From Pontibacter anaerobius (GTDB lineage Bacteria > Bacteroidota > Bacteroidia > Cytophagales > Hymenobacteraceae): 64,000 nucleotides of DNA. The DNA lies in assembly GCF_026241195.1 (NCBI RefSeq), contig NZ_JAPFQO010000002.1, positions 124,001 through 188,000 on the forward strand, read 5' to 3'. Below, in pieces: positions 8,478-17,482 of the stretch (within the stretch, counting starts at the first letter, position 1; the number at the start of each line of letters is the position of its first letter). The notes under the pieces are model-generated. The model was given only the letters and a program-made list of their open reading frames with translations, was not told where the DNA came from and did no database searches. The position numbers were made by a program, and so were the translations under genes.

Positions 8478-10168
8478 CGGAGCAGAACAAGAGCAGACGC
8501 GGCAGTGATATCATGCTGTTCCTGGCCTGGGTGGCCGGAATCATACTTTTGAATGTACTGGCATCCAGCTTGTTCTTCCGGCTGGACCTGACGGAGGACA
8601 AGCGCTACACCATTGCTCCGGTTACGAAGCAGATGCTGGGCAACCTGCAAAACGAGGTGGTGGTGGATGTATACCTGGAGGGCGATTTCCCGGCTGGCTT
8701 TAAGCGCTTGCAGCAATCGGTACGCGAGACCCTGGATGAATTCCGGATTTACGCCGGCGGCAACCTGCGGTACAACTTCATCGACCCGACAGAGATAACG
8801 GATGAGCAGCAGCGCAACGAGTTTTATACTTCGCTTGCCCAGAAAGGCATTATGCCTACCAATTTACGTGCTACCGAGGATGGCAAGCAGGTGGAGCGCC
8901 TGGTGTTTCCGGGGGCAGTGGTAAAGTATAACGGCAAGGAAACCGCTGTAAACCTGCTGAAAGGGAATCTGGCTGCCTCTTCGGATGAGCGCCTGAACCA
9001 GTCAGTAGAGGGGGTGGAGTATGAATTGGCTGCGGCTATCCGTAAGCTGGCTTCTCAGGGCAGCAAAATAATCGGCTATATTGAAGGCCATGGTGAACTG
9101 GAGCAACAGCAGGTTACGGATCTGATAGGGTCGCTTGGGGAATACTACCGTGTGGCCCGAGGCGAGCTGTCTCAGTTACCAATGCCCTCACTGGAGAAGC
9201 TTGACCTGATAATTGTTGCTAAACCGACACAGCCTTTCAGTGAGGCGGACAAGTATAAAATTGACCAGTTTATCATGAAAGGCGGCAAAGCAGTGTTATT
9301 CGTGGATGCTATAAACGCCAACATGGACAGCGTTGGGGGAGGAGGGACCTTTGCCATGCCGTACAACCTGAACCTGGATGACCTGTTTTTCCGCTACGGC
9401 GTACGCCTCAACCCGAACCTGATCATGGACCTGAACTCCGGTTTCATCCCTCTGGTAACAGGCTACATGGGCGATAAGCCGCAGACGGAGATGGTGAACT
9501 GGCGTTTCTACCCGCTACTTAATAATTTCAGCAAGCACCCCATCACCCGAAACCTGGATGCCGTGTACACCAAGTTTGTGAGTACCATGGACACCGTGAA
9601 GGCTGATGGAGTCCGAAAAACGCCGCTGGTTTATACTTCTACCTACTCCCGCATTATGGATGCGCCTGTGCCGCTGACGCTGGAGGAGGCGCGCATGGAG
9701 GTAAATCCAGAGCAGTACCAGGCGGGGCAGCAACCAGTAGGATACTTGCTGGAAGGCAAATTTACCTCACTTTTCAGAAACCGCCGCTCCCCCGCTGGAG
9801 TACAGAACACGAGGGTGCAGGAGCAGGGCGTGGAGACGAAGATTGCCGTGTTCTCGGATGGGGATCTTGTGCGTAACGACGTAAACCCACGAACCGGTCA
9901 AGCCTACGAACTCGGTTTTGACAGGTACAATAACATGACCTTTGCCAACAAAGAGCTGGCCATGAACACGGTGCACTACCTGCTGGATTCCGAAGGCCTG
10001 ATCAATGTACGGAGCAAGGAAATTGCGCTGCGCCCGCTGGACAGGGTGCGGGTGCGGGAGGAGAAAGCCTACTGGCAACTACTCAATTTAGTGGCGCCAA
10101 TCGTGCTGCTGGGGCTGTTTGGTGTGGTACGCTATTATCTGCGTAAGCGTAAGTATGAGCGCTTTTAA
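8471..10168 (+). CDS. gldG: Gliding motility-associated ABC transporter substrate-binding protein GldG
   Basis: Third component of GldAFG. 565 residues: an N-terminal membrane anchor (about residues 14-34), a large extracytoplasmic region of the GldG/ABC_transp_aux type that includes the IIGYIEGHGELEQQQ segment, and a C-terminal transmembrane helix (about 535-556) followed by a basic tail RKRKYERF. It overlaps gldF by 7 bases. Length and topology match GldG of Bacteroidota. Four heptamers of the AAGTATA/TATACTT type lie within the gene (8826, 8923, 9251, 9640), read in different frames. Confidence 0.92.
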   Translation: MVTEQNKSRRGSDIMLFLAWVAGIILLNVLASSLFFRLDLTEDKRYTIAPVTKQMLGNLQNEVVVDVYLEGDFPAGFKRLQQSVRETLDEFRIYAGGNLRYNFIDPTEITDEQQRNEFYTSLAQKGIMPTNLRATEDGKQVERLVFPGAVVKYNGKETAVNLLKGNLAASSDERLNQSVEGVEYELAAAIRKLASQGSKIIGYIEGHGELEQQQVTDLIGSLGEYYRVARGELSQLPMPSLEKLDLIIVAKPTQPFSEADKYKIDQFIMKGGKAVLFVDAINANMDSVGGGGTFAMPYNLNLDDLFFRYGVRLNPNLIMDLNSGFIPLVTGYMGDKPQTEMVNWRFYPLLNNFSKHPITRNLDAVYTKFVSTMDTVKADGVRKTPLVYTSTYSRIMDAPVPLTLEEARMEVNPEQYQAGQQPVGYLLEGKFTSLFRNRRSPAGVQNTRVQEQGVETKIAVFSDGDLVRNDVNPRTGQAYELGFDRYNNMTFANKELAMNTVHYLLDSEGLINVRSKEIALRPLDRVRVREEKAYWQLLNLVAPIVLLGLFGVVRYYLRKRKYERF

Positions 10169-10241
10169 AATTATCTTCTTATAACACAGTCTGCCCCGAA
10201 AAAGGAGTGACAAAAGGCTTAGGAGAAAAACGAAATATTTT

Positions 10242-10249
10242 TAACTTTG
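10242..10249 (+). promoter_or_regulatory. Candidate -7 promoter box for dnaN
   Basis: TAACTTTG matches TAnnTTTG and ends 26 bases before the dnaN ATG, the same spacing as for the aldolase gene at 20337. No convincing TTTG upstream. Confidence 0.5.
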
Positions 10250-10275
10250 CCTAAATAACATTATAGGTATACATA

Positions 10276-11400
10276 ATGAAATTCATCGTCTCTTCATCTG
10301 CTCTTCTGAAGCAGCTATCCAGCATAAATGGTGTGGTAACCAATAACCCGGTTGTACCCATCCTCGAGAACTTCCTGTTCGAGATAAACAACAGCAAGCT
10401 CACTATCACAGCCAGCGACCTGGAAACATCCATGATCACGGAGCTGCCAGTGGAGGCAAAGGAAAATGGCCGCATTGCCGCTCCTGCCAAAATCCTGCTG
10501 GAGACCCTGAAGAACCTGCCAGACCAGCCAGTAACCTTCACCATAGACGAAGAGACGTATACTATCGAGATCAGCTCTTCCAATGGCCGTTATAAACTAT
10601 CTGGTGAGAATGCTACGGATTTCCCGCGCGTGCCTTCGGTACAGGGTGGCAACTCCATTGAGATTCCTTCTAACGTGCTGGCAAGAGCCATTAACAAGAC
10701 GATCTTCGCGGTAAGCAACGACGAACTTCGCCCGGCCATGACGGGTATTTTCGTGCAGCTGCGCAATGAGAGCGTGACCTTCGTAGCCACAGACGGACAC
10801 CGCCTGCTGCGTTACCGCCGCACGGACGTGGGTACAGCCCAGGAGGCTTCTATTATCGTGCCGCGCAAGGCCTTTACGTTGCTGAAGACTACGCTGCCAT
10901 CTGAGGCAACAGCCGTGCGAATGGAGTTCAACCAGTCCAACGCTTTCTTCAGCTTCGACAACATCCGGATGATCTGCCGCCTGATAGATGAGCGTTACCC
11001 GGATTATGAGAACGTGATTCCGGTGCAGAACCCGAATAAACTGGTGATCGACCGCTCTGACCTGTTGAGCTCAGTAAAGCGTATCTCGATCTACTCAAAT
11101 AAAACAACGCATCAAATCCGCCTGAAACTATCTGGCTCTGAGCTGCAGGTTTCTGCCGAGGATCTGGACTTCTCTAACGAGGCGAATGAGCGCCTAACTT
11201 GCCAGTATGACGGTGAGGACATGGAAATAGGCTTCAATGCCAAGTTCCTGATGGAGATGCTCAACAACATCGATTCAGACGAGATCACGTTTGAACTGTC
11301 TACGCCAAACCGTGCTGGTTTGCTGATGCCGATCGTAAACGAGGAGGCTGAGGATGTGCTGATGCTGGTGATGCCGGTGATGCTGAACAACTACGTTTAA
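10276..11400 (+). CDS. dnaN: DNA polymerase III subunit beta (sliding clamp)
   Basis: Ring-shaped processivity clamp that tethers DNA polymerase III and recruits many repair factors. 374 residues, three clamp domains of about 120 residues each, normal length. Typical stretches are NNPVVPILENFLFEI near the N-terminus, ATDGHRLLRYRR in the middle domain, and the closing LMVMPV-like end (MLVMPVMLNN). It is not next to dnaA or an evident origin, which is common in this phylum. Flanked by a -7 box and a strong terminator, so it is probably a single-gene unit. Contains no AAGTATA heptamer. Confidence 0.97.
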   Translation: MKFIVSSSALLKQLSSINGVVTNNPVVPILENFLFEINNSKLTITASDLETSMITELPVEAKENGRIAAPAKILLETLKNLPDQPVTFTIDEETYTIEISSSNGRYKLSGENATDFPRVPSVQGGNSIEIPSNVLARAINKTIFAVSNDELRPAMTGIFVQLRNESVTFVATDGHRLLRYRRTDVGTAQEASIIVPRKAFTLLKTTLPSEATAVRMEFNQSNAFFSFDNIRMICRLIDERYPDYENVIPVQNPNKLVIDRSDLLSSVKRISIYSNKTTHQIRLKLSGSELQVSAEDLDFSNEANERLTCQYDGEDMEIGFNAKFLMEMLNNIDSDEITFELSTPNRAGLLMPIVNEEAEDVLMLVMPVMLNNYV

Positions 11401-11417
11401 AATTTATACTTATTGAA

Positions 11418-11459
11418 ACAGAAAAGGCGATCCATTACGGTTCGCCTTTTCTGTTTTTA
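11418..11459 (+). terminator. Terminator after dnaN
   Basis: Perfect 13-base stem (11418-11430 with 11442-11454), 11-base loop, then TTTTTAT. The A-run on its left lets it also serve the convergent gene at 11505. Confidence 0.88.
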
Positions 11460-11504
11460 TACTTTGCAGATACTTGTAAACTCTTTTGTATTACAAATAT
11501 CGCA

Positions 11505-12551
11505 TTACTTTACCCGCCGCACCTGGATGAACACCGGGAAGTGGTCAGAATATCCTCCCAAGTATACATTGCCGCTGTAGGTGCTGCGAGGAGCTTCTTT
11601 AAATTTACCTAAAGTATACTTGATGTTAACCGGGTCATAGATTTTGGCGGACCCCCTCACGTACACCAGCCCCTGTTTTGGATCAATCAATGATTTGGAA
11701 ACCATCACCTGGTCCAGCATCTGGAAATCGCCACGGCTCAGGTAGCTGCCCAGGCCATTCACGTAATCCAGGTAGTGCGTGTTAAAAAGCTCCTCGTTGT
11801 AGGCTGGGTTCGGGCGTCCGGTGGCTTTTAGCGTCTGCTGCACAACACTGGAGCGCGGCTCTGCGTTAAAGTCTCCCATTACAATAATCTTTGCATTTGG
11901 GTCTATCTTCTGCTGCTTGTCAATTTCCTGACGCAGGGTAGCAGCGGCAGCCTGTAAACGGCTCTCATCCTGCCTTCCTCGTCGCGAGCGGCTACGGGGT
12001 GGCCAGTGGTTCACATAGATCGTCACCAACTCTCCCTGTAGCTCCCCTTTCACCTGTAAAATATCCCGGGAAGTATAATTCCGTTCTCTGAAGTTTATCT
12101 TAATGTATTGGGTAGAGGAAGGCTTAAACACGCGAGGCTTGTAAAGCAGCGCAATGTCCAGGCCTTGTTCATCAGCCATGTCCTGGTGTATGACATTGTA
12201 GCCAAGCTTGCGGAGTGGCGATGTTTCCAAAAGGTCATCCAGCACCTGTCGGTTCTCAATTTCGCTTAAGCCAACAACAGCAGGGCCATTTTCGCCGCCA
12301 ATGCCAGCTATAACCGAGGCAATTTGCTTCAGCTTTAGCTGGTAGCGCTCTTCCGTCCACTGCATTTCCCCGTCAGGGGTAAAGGCGTCATCGCTGGTTT
12401 TGGGATCGTTCCTGGTGTCGAATAGCTTCTCTGTATTATAGAAGGCTATCGTGTGTAGCTTTCCTTTTTTAGAGCTTATAGGCAACTTAGAACATCCAAT
12501 AAGGGTGAGGATGGTAAAAAAAATGAAGAGGGTTTTAATTCCGTGGCGCAT
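11505..12551 (-). CDS. Endonuclease/exonuclease/phosphatase family lipoprotein
   Basis: 348 residues. A lipoprotein signal ends at C20 (lipobox LIGC), so the protein is expected in the envelope. The rest is an EEP-fold hydrolase: YNTEKLFDTRNDP near the start, GLSEIENRQVL with the metal-binding Glu, VNHWPPRSRSRRG and the GDFNAEP motif, and a final GGYSDHFPV with the catalytic Asp-His pair. The fold covers nucleases, sphingomyelinases and inositol phosphatases; sequence alone does not decide the substrate. Divergent from gldC with a short shared upstream region. Confidence 0.9.
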   Translation of the reverse strand: MRHGIKTLFIFFTILTLIGCSKLPISSKKGKLHTIAFYNTEKLFDTRNDPKTSDDAFTPDGEMQWTEERYQLKLKQIASVIAGIGGENGPAVVGLSEIENRQVLDDLLETSPLRKLGYNVIHQDMADEQGLDIALLYKPRVFKPSSTQYIKINFRERNYTSRDILQVKGELQGELVTIYVNHWPPRSRSRRGRQDESRLQAAAATLRQEIDKQQKIDPNAKIIVMGDFNAEPRSSVVQQTLKATGRPNPAYNEELFNTHYLDYVNGLGSYLSRGDFQMLDQVMVSKSLIDPKQGLVYVRGSAKIYDPVNIKYTLGKFKEAPRSTYSGNVYLGGYSDHFPVFIQVRRVK

Positions 12552-12555
12552 CGCT

Positions 12556-12563
12556 TAACTTTG
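12556..12563 (+). promoter_or_regulatory. Candidate -7 promoter box for gldC
   Basis: TAACTTTG, a match to TAnnTTTG, in the intergenic region upstream of gldC. No clear -33 element. Confidence 0.4.
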
Positions 12564-12625
12564 TGCTGTCATATTTTATACCCATATTACGAGAACACTA
12601 TACAATAAAGTTTAAAATTGAGCTC

Positions 12626-12979
12626 ATGAAGAAGTCAGAAATATACTTTAGCATTGCTTTAGACGATAACCGTATTCCGGAGGCCATTAGCTGGCGCGCG
12701 ACGGATGCGGGTGATAAAATACACTTTGCCAAGGCCATAAACATCTCCCTCTGGGACCGCGATGAGGCCGGTACCATGAAGATTGACCTTTGGACAAAGG
12801 ACATGCCTGTAGATGAAATGAAATACTTTTACATCGATACAATGGGTGCTATGGCACAGAGTATTGCCACGGCCACTAACGACCAGATAATGGCCCAGAA
12901 AATCCGCGCGCTTTGCCAGGAACTGACCGATCATGTGGAGCAGGACCGCCTGAAGAATGATAAGGAAGGCAAGCAATAG
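12626..12979 (+). CDS. gldC: Gliding motility protein GldC
   Basis: Small protein of 117 residues matching GldC of gliding Bacteroidota: MKKSEIYFSIALDDNRIPE at the N-terminus, then ISWRATDAG and the highly conserved IDLWTKDMPVDEMK. In Flavobacterium, GldC acts with GldB and its loss reduces gliding; the molecular role is unresolved. The frame is open from 12563, but the upstream 21 codons look non-coding and family members start at this ATG. No gldB is adjacent in the window. A perfect palindromic terminator follows. Confidence 0.92.
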   Translation: MKKSEIYFSIALDDNRIPEAISWRATDAGDKIHFAKAINISLWDRDEAGTMKIDLWTKDMPVDEMKYFYIDTMGAMAQSIATATNDQIMAQKIRALCQELTDHVEQDRLKNDKEGKQ

Positions 12980-12993
12980 TTGCCCAAAAGTAT

Positions 12994-13039
12994 AAAAACA
13001 GTTAAGCCGCCCCTGATCAGGGGCGGCTTAACTGTTTTT
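12994..13039. terminator. Long perfect hairpin terminator, bidirectional
   Basis: Two 23-base arms (12994-13016 and 13017-13039) are exact reverse complements with no spacer, centred on TGATCA, beginning with AAAAA and ending with TTTTT. It separates convergent gldC and the gene at 13080. Confidence 0.88.
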
Positions 13040-13079
13040 ATACTAGAATACTAGTGATAAGCTTGCAAGATGTTTTTTA

Positions 13080-13523
13080 TTAGTTCACGTTTATGTCTGC
13101 TGTAGCGTTATCGGCTACGGCTACGCTACCAGCGTTATTCTGGTTGTTAAGTGAGGCAACAAACTTTTGGTCAGCTGCTTTATATACTTTTCTATCACCG
13201 AAATAGTCATTGTACTGCACGGTGCTAAGCACGTTTTCTAGAAACTGGTCGCGCTCGGCATAAACGCTTTTGCAAAGCTCATCTATCTTTTTCTGATTAT
13301 TTGCATGCTGCTGCTCGATAGCGGTAACTTGCTCAGCAACCTGAAGGTTAATTTCTCTAACTTTCTTTGACTGGAAGTTATTCAGACGCAAGCCCCTGAT
13401 CATTTGATCAGACAGGTTGTTTGCTCTGGCCGCAGCTACTGCCTTCGAAGACTTATCTCCGTTAGCTTTCGTTGCGAAAACACACCCAAACATCATGCAA
13501 ATCATTACCAATAGCTTTTTCAT
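13080..13523 (-). CDS. Small secreted protein of unknown function, Spy/CpxP-like helix pattern
   Basis: 147 residues with a signal peptide ending near residue 20 (MKKLLVMICMMFGCVFATKA). The mature part is alpha-helical and charged; the segment IRGLRLNNFQSKKVREINLQ resembles the LTxxQ-type motif of small periplasmic proteins related to Spy/CpxP that are common in Hymenobacteraceae, but the match is weak. The tail is rich in Asn and Ala. No enzymatic motif is visible. Flanked by terminators on both sides, so it is a single-gene unit. Confidence 0.7.
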   Translation of the reverse strand: MKKLLVMICMMFGCVFATKANGDKSSKAVAAARANNLSDQMIRGLRLNNFQSKKVREINLQVAEQVTAIEQQHANNQKKIDELCKSVYAERDQFLENVLSTVQYNDYFGDRKVYKAADQKFVASLNNQNNAGSVAVADNATADINVN

Positions 13524-13638
13524 AATCTTCCTTTCTTAGTTTTATCTTTGTTCTTAATTATACTTACAACGAATGAAAATGGATAAAAAATTCCGACCAT
13601 TGTAATTATTTTTCTACCTAATATAGTGCAGATACCAT

Positions 13639-13680
13639 GCCAAAAAGCCCGTTTAAACTTAATTAAACGGGCTTTTTGGC
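13639..13680 (-). terminator. Terminator after dcd
   Basis: Perfect 18-base stem (13639-13656 with 13663-13680) with a 6-base loop; the outer stem carries the A/T-run, so the core GC stem is followed by TTTTT in either direction. Confidence 0.85.
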
Positions 13681-13700
13681 TTTATTTCCAATGAGTTATG

Positions 13701-14237
13701 CTACCATTCGTTCATCCACATCATAGATTCTACAGGAGTGATGGTGCGGTGATTATATTTAGCGTTTTTCTTCTTGTTATAATAGTTCTCTATGCCGCCT
13801 TTCACTTCAAAATAAATCAATTGGCCGATTGGCATGCCATAGTATACACGTACCTTTTGCGAAACAGATATCTCTAGTGTCCAGGTGTTGCAGAAGCCTA
13901 CATCGCCTTTACCAGCGGTAGCATGAATGTCTATACCGAGGCGGCCCACACTTGATTTGCCTTCCAGAAAAGGCACGTGCGCATGAGTTTCTGTATACTC
14001 CAGGGTCACACCCAGGTATAGTTTTCCCGGCTCCAGCACGTATCCTTCCTCCGGAATTTCAAACGTCTCTATCTCGTTGTGTTTACGGGCATCCAGCACC
14101 TCATCTTTGTACAAGGCCAAATAGCGGCCCAGGCGTACGTCATAGGAGTTGGTTCCTAGGCTGGCGCGGTCAAAAGGCTCTACCAGAATGGTGCCTTTTT
14201 CCATCTCCTCCAGTATCTGCTTATCTGATAAAATCAT
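13701..14237 (-). CDS. dcd: dCTP deaminase
   Basis: Converts dCTP to dUTP, feeding dTTP synthesis. 178 residues, normal size for the trimeric dUTPase-fold enzyme. Key segments are GKSSVGRLGIDIHATAG (phosphate binding and subunit interface) and TWTLEISV, which holds the catalytic Glu. Upstream on the coding strand TTTG, 20 bases and TACTTTTA form a near-match to the phylum's promoter (one mismatch in the -7 box). A dUTPase activity in the same polypeptide, as in some bifunctional Dcd enzymes, cannot be excluded. Confidence 0.93.
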   Translation of the reverse strand: MILSDKQILEEMEKGTILVEPFDRASLGTNSYDVRLGRYLALYKDEVLDARKHNEIETFEIPEEGYVLEPGKLYLGVTLEYTETHAHVPFLEGKSSVGRLGIDIHATAGKGDVGFCNTWTLEISVSQKVRVYYGMPIGQLIYFEVKGGIENYYNKKKNAKYNHRTITPVESMMWMNEW

Positions 14238-14301
14238 ATGGGTGGGTATTTTGGACTGTAAAAGTAAGGAGAACCGTTCTATGATTCAAACTTAATAAAA
14301 C

Positions 14302-14337
14302 AAAAGCGGCAGCACCTTTGCAAGTACTGCCGCTTAC
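14302..14337 (-). terminator. Terminator after hemL
   Basis: Nine-base GC-rich stem (14304-14312 with 14327-14335); on the minus strand it is followed by TTGTTTTATT. Confidence 0.75.
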
Positions 14338-14354
14338 TGTGGGTTTTTTACGTG

Positions 14355-15653
14355 TTAGGAATTTAACGACTCCTTCAGGGCCTCGAAATTTGCCTGCAGG
14401 TATTGCTCCACCAACTCATCATTTATAGCTGTGGATACAAAAAGCGATTCGTACTGGGAAGGCGCCAGGTAAATGCCACGCTGCAGCATGCCATTGAAAT
14501 AGCGGCCAAACTGCGCTGTATCAGAGGTCTTGGCCGTATCAAAATCGTACACAGGCTGATCTGTAAAGAAAATGCTGAACATAGACCCGACCTGGTTTAA
14601 AGTATAGTTGAGCCCCAGCTTCTGCAAGTTCTGTTTCATACCTGCTACCATTTTAGATGTCGTCTGCTCCAGCTGCGTGTATACTTCAGGGTGCTCGTGC
14701 AGGTAGGTAAGCATGGCCATACCAGCCGCCATAGCTATCGGGTTACCAGAAAGGGTTCCTGCCTGGTAAACTGGACCGGCTGGCGCTACAAAGTCCATAA
14801 TCTCTTTTTTGCCGCCATAGGCACCAACAGGCATGCCGCCGCCAATGATCTTGCCCATGGTGCTCATGTCTGGCGTAACCCCATACAGCTGCTGCGCGCC
14901 ACCTGCTGATAGTCTGAAGCCGGTCATCACCTCGTCAAAGATCAACACGATGCCCTCTTTGTCGCACAAGTCACGGAGGCCTTGCAGGAATCCTTCTGCT
15001 GGCGTTACAAGCCCCATATTGCCAGCCACTGGCTCCAGTATAATGGTGGCCACCTGGCCTTTGTTGGCATCTATCAGTGTCTGTACAGCCTCCAGGTTAT
15101 TGTAGGGAGCCGTGAGCGTATCGTTGGCGGTGCCTTTGGTTACACCTGGGCTGTCTGGCACTCCGAGGGTAATAGCACCGCTGCCAGCCGAGATCAGGAA
15201 AGAATCGCCGTGACCGTGATAGCAGCCCTCGAACTTGATGAGCTTATCGCGGCCAGTGTAGCCACGCGCCACACGTACAGCCGACATGGTAGCCTCCGTT
15301 CCGGAGTTCACCATACGCACCTTTTCTATACTTGGCATCATGCTCACGATAAGTTCCGCTATCTCGATCTCCTTGCGCGTAGGAGCCCCAAACGACAGTG
15401 AGTTTGGAATAGCTTTCTGCACGGCTTCATTCACCACCTCTGCCGCATGGCCCAGGATCATCGGCCCCCAGGAGTTTATCAGATCCATGTAACGATTGCC
15501 GTCTTCGTCAAACATATAGGGGCCTTTGGCTGATACCATGAAACGCGGGTTGCCGCCCACGGCTCTGAAGGCACGAACCGGCGAGTTTACGCCTCCGGGA
15601 ATCGTTTTCTGTGCGCGAAGGAAAAGCTCGTTGCTTTTTGGTGCTTGTATCAT
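14355..15653 (-). CDS. hemL: Glutamate-1-semialdehyde 2,1-aminomutase
   Basis: PLP enzyme that turns glutamate-1-semialdehyde into 5-aminolevulinate in the C5 route to tetrapyrroles. 432 residues, full length. Conserved segments: GGVNSPVRAF at 20-29, NSGTEATMSAVR at 116-127, IFDEVMTGFR with the PLP-binding Asp, and the Schiff-base lysine K268 in MGKIIGGGMPVGAYGG. No other haem gene is adjacent. The AAGTATA heptamer lies just before its start at 15654. Confidence 0.97.
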   Translation of the reverse strand: MIQAPKSNELFLRAQKTIPGGVNSPVRAFRAVGGNPRFMVSAKGPYMFDEDGNRYMDLINSWGPMILGHAAEVVNEAVQKAIPNSLSFGAPTRKEIEIAELIVSMMPSIEKVRMVNSGTEATMSAVRVARGYTGRDKLIKFEGCYHGHGDSFLISAGSGAITLGVPDSPGVTKGTANDTLTAPYNNLEAVQTLIDANKGQVATIILEPVAGNMGLVTPAEGFLQGLRDLCDKEGIVLIFDEVMTGFRLSAGGAQQLYGVTPDMSTMGKIIGGGMPVGAYGGKKEIMDFVAPAGPVYQAGTLSGNPIAMAAGMAMLTYLHEHPEVYTQLEQTTSKMVAGMKQNLQKLGLNYTLNQVGSMFSIFFTDQPVYDFDTAKTSDTAQFGRYFNGMLQRGIYLAPSQYESLFVSTAINDELVEQYLQANFEALKESLNS

Positions 15654-15684
15654 AAGTATAAAAAGTCTTGTGTGTTGCTTTTAA

Positions 15685-17385
15685 TTAGAACAATGGATTA
15701 ACTACCGTCAGCTCCAGGTTCTCCAGTTTTAGGATGGGTACATATTGGTTGTCTGGCTGTAGTTGCTTGCGCTGGCTCAGATCAGTATAACCGATCCCGC
15801 TATAGAATACACCAGGTTGAATGCCTGTTACTGTCAGTTGACCGTTAAACTGCGGACCGTACTGATACAGTAACTGCCCGAAGTAAAAGAGCATCTCGAA
15901 ACCTGCGTAGGCATATTGCGAAGGCGGCAAGTTATACTTGCTCACATACTTCTCCCGGAAGCGCTTGTTGGCTGGGTTCAGCTGGTTTACATGCTTCGGG
16001 CTGATAAAGTAAGCCTGCAGGTAATCCAGCTGTTGCAGCGTGATTTGGTTGATGTCCAGCCAGCTTTCGTACGTAACGAGTGGTAGTTCCGGAGCCTTCC
16101 CCTGCAGCAGGCTGGTCGCGTTCATGGCGGCCGTCATTTTATCCGAGAAAACGGCCATGTGGCCCAGTCCATCTAAATTGATTTCCCGGAACGTGGCTGC
16201 CGTAGCAGAAGCCTCGGTTGGCCGGAATTTCTTATATACCTTTACCTTGCCACCCAATTGCTGAAACTGCTTGCGGTAATGGTAGGCGAAGGTGGTGTCG
16301 TCTTTCGCGTTCTCAAAAAGTATGGCTACCGTTTTTGGCGAGAAGTTCTGGTATGCGTAGGTAGCCGCCTGCCGTGCCTGGGTTGCCACAGAAGACTCGA
16401 ATAGAAAAACATTAGCGTTACCGGCTGCCATCTCCAGGTCCTGAGACAGCGGGTTGATGACATTTATGTTGTGTTGTGCCGCGTAACGGGCCGCCACCCT
16501 TGCCGTTGATTTGTAAACAGGGCCTATGATAAGATCCATACTTTGCATTTCGGGCTCCTTCAGCACCCGCTTTACGCTCATGGTATCCGTGCCGGTATCA
16601 TATGTGAAGAGGTTTATCTTAATACCCTGTTGCAGCAGCGAGTCCTGCGCCAGCTTCATGCCCGCATACATATCCGTCACAAACTGACTTTTGCGAGCTG
16701 TGGTCGAGAAATTTTGACTTAGTTGGAAGGGAAGGAGCAAGGCTATATCATATCCCTGGCTACTCAGCGCATTCTTACTTAGGTAGCGGTTGCGGTCCAG
16801 TTTAAACTCCTGCACCAGGCTCTCCAGTATTCTTTTGTCTTCGGGGCGGTACCACCCACCTACAAGCTTGTCCGCGAAAACCTGTGCCACCGTTTTATCA
16901 GATCCTAAACGGCGCATCAATGCCTCATACTTTGGGCGGTCGTTCAGGCGGGTCAGGTAATAGCGCTTTAAGCCTTCAGCATCGTTGGCAAGGGCAGTAC
17001 CCTGCAGTTCCTGTAGTTTGCTTAGGGCGCGTTCGTACTCACCCAGTTCAAAAAGCACATTGGCCAGCAGGTAATCGGCATCTGCCATTCCGCCCCAGTT
17101 AGGATGCTGGTTCTGCAACTGCAGCAGCATCTGGTAGGCCTCATCAGGTTTATTCGCTTTCAGGGCAGCCAGTGCGTAGAAATAAGAAGCCTCAGGAGCG
17201 TAGGTGCCGCCCTTCTGCGTAAGTGGCATCAGTTCAGCCATAGCCATATCGTAGCGTTCCTGCTGCAGCAGTACTTTGCCATTGCTATAGGTTGTGGCCG
17301 GGTCTTGGGTCTGTGCCTGAGCGGGGAGGGCCAAGGCGCTCAGCAATGCAAGGCTCGCTAATTTCTTACAGAAGCTTCTGTTCAT
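15685..17385 (-). CDS. TPR plus periplasmic-binding-protein-type-I protein, LpoA-like
   Basis: 566 residues from the chosen ATG. A signal peptide (ALLSALALPAQAQ) is followed by tetratricopeptide-like repeats over about the first 150 mature residues (alternating helices, YDMAMAELMPLTQKG, YERALSKLQELQG), then a Leu/Ile/Val-binding-type domain to the C-terminus (DIALLLPFQLS, DLIIGPVYKSTARVAA, VAILFENAKDDTTFAYHYRK). This architecture recalls LpoA-type activators of peptidoglycan synthases and Bacteroidota proteins annotated as ABC substrate-binding proteins. The frame opens 20 codons earlier, but that extension is encoded by repeat DNA and lacks signal-peptide character. The gene ends 31 bases before hemL starts. 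Confidence 0.82.
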   Translation of the reverse strand: MNRSFCKKLASLALLSALALPAQAQTQDPATTYSNGKVLLQQERYDMAMAELMPLTQKGGTYAPEASYFYALAALKANKPDEAYQMLLQLQNQHPNWGGMADADYLLANVLFELGEYERALSKLQELQGTALANDAEGLKRYYLTRLNDRPKYEALMRRLGSDKTVAQVFADKLVGGWYRPEDKRILESLVQEFKLDRNRYLSKNALSSQGYDIALLLPFQLSQNFSTTARKSQFVTDMYAGMKLAQDSLLQQGIKINLFTYDTGTDTMSVKRVLKEPEMQSMDLIIGPVYKSTARVAARYAAQHNINVINPLSQDLEMAAGNANVFLFESSVATQARQAATYAYQNFSPKTVAILFENAKDDTTFAYHYRKQFQQLGGKVKVYKKFRPTEASATAATFREINLDGLGHMAVFSDKMTAAMNATSLLQGKAPELPLVTYESWLDINQITLQQLDYLQAYFISPKHVNQLNPANKRFREKYVSKYNLPPSQYAYAGFEMLFYFGQLLYQYGPQFNGQLTVTGIQPGVFYSGIGYTDLSQRKQLQPDNQYVPILKLENLELTVVNPLF

Positions 17386-17403
17386 ACTTAGGTTAGTTTT
17401 TTT

Positions 17404-17463
17404 ATAAGCGAATGAGTGACTGAGTGAATGGGTGCAAAGCTTCATTCATTCAATCACTCATCC
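17404..17463. repeat. GAATGAGTGA/ATTCAATCACTC inverted repeat patch
   Basis: Left arm GAATGAGTGACTGAGTGAAT and right arm ATTCATTCAATCACTCATC are largely complementary around GCAAAGC. Same flavour of sequence as at 7681-7748 and 20994-21132. Confidence 0.6.
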
Positions 17464-17482
17464 AAAATTTACTTATTTATAC

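Noticed and set aside
12563..12625. Upstream extension of GldC by 21 codons
   Set aside because: GldC proteins start at MKKSEI; the extension lies over the -7 promoter box region.
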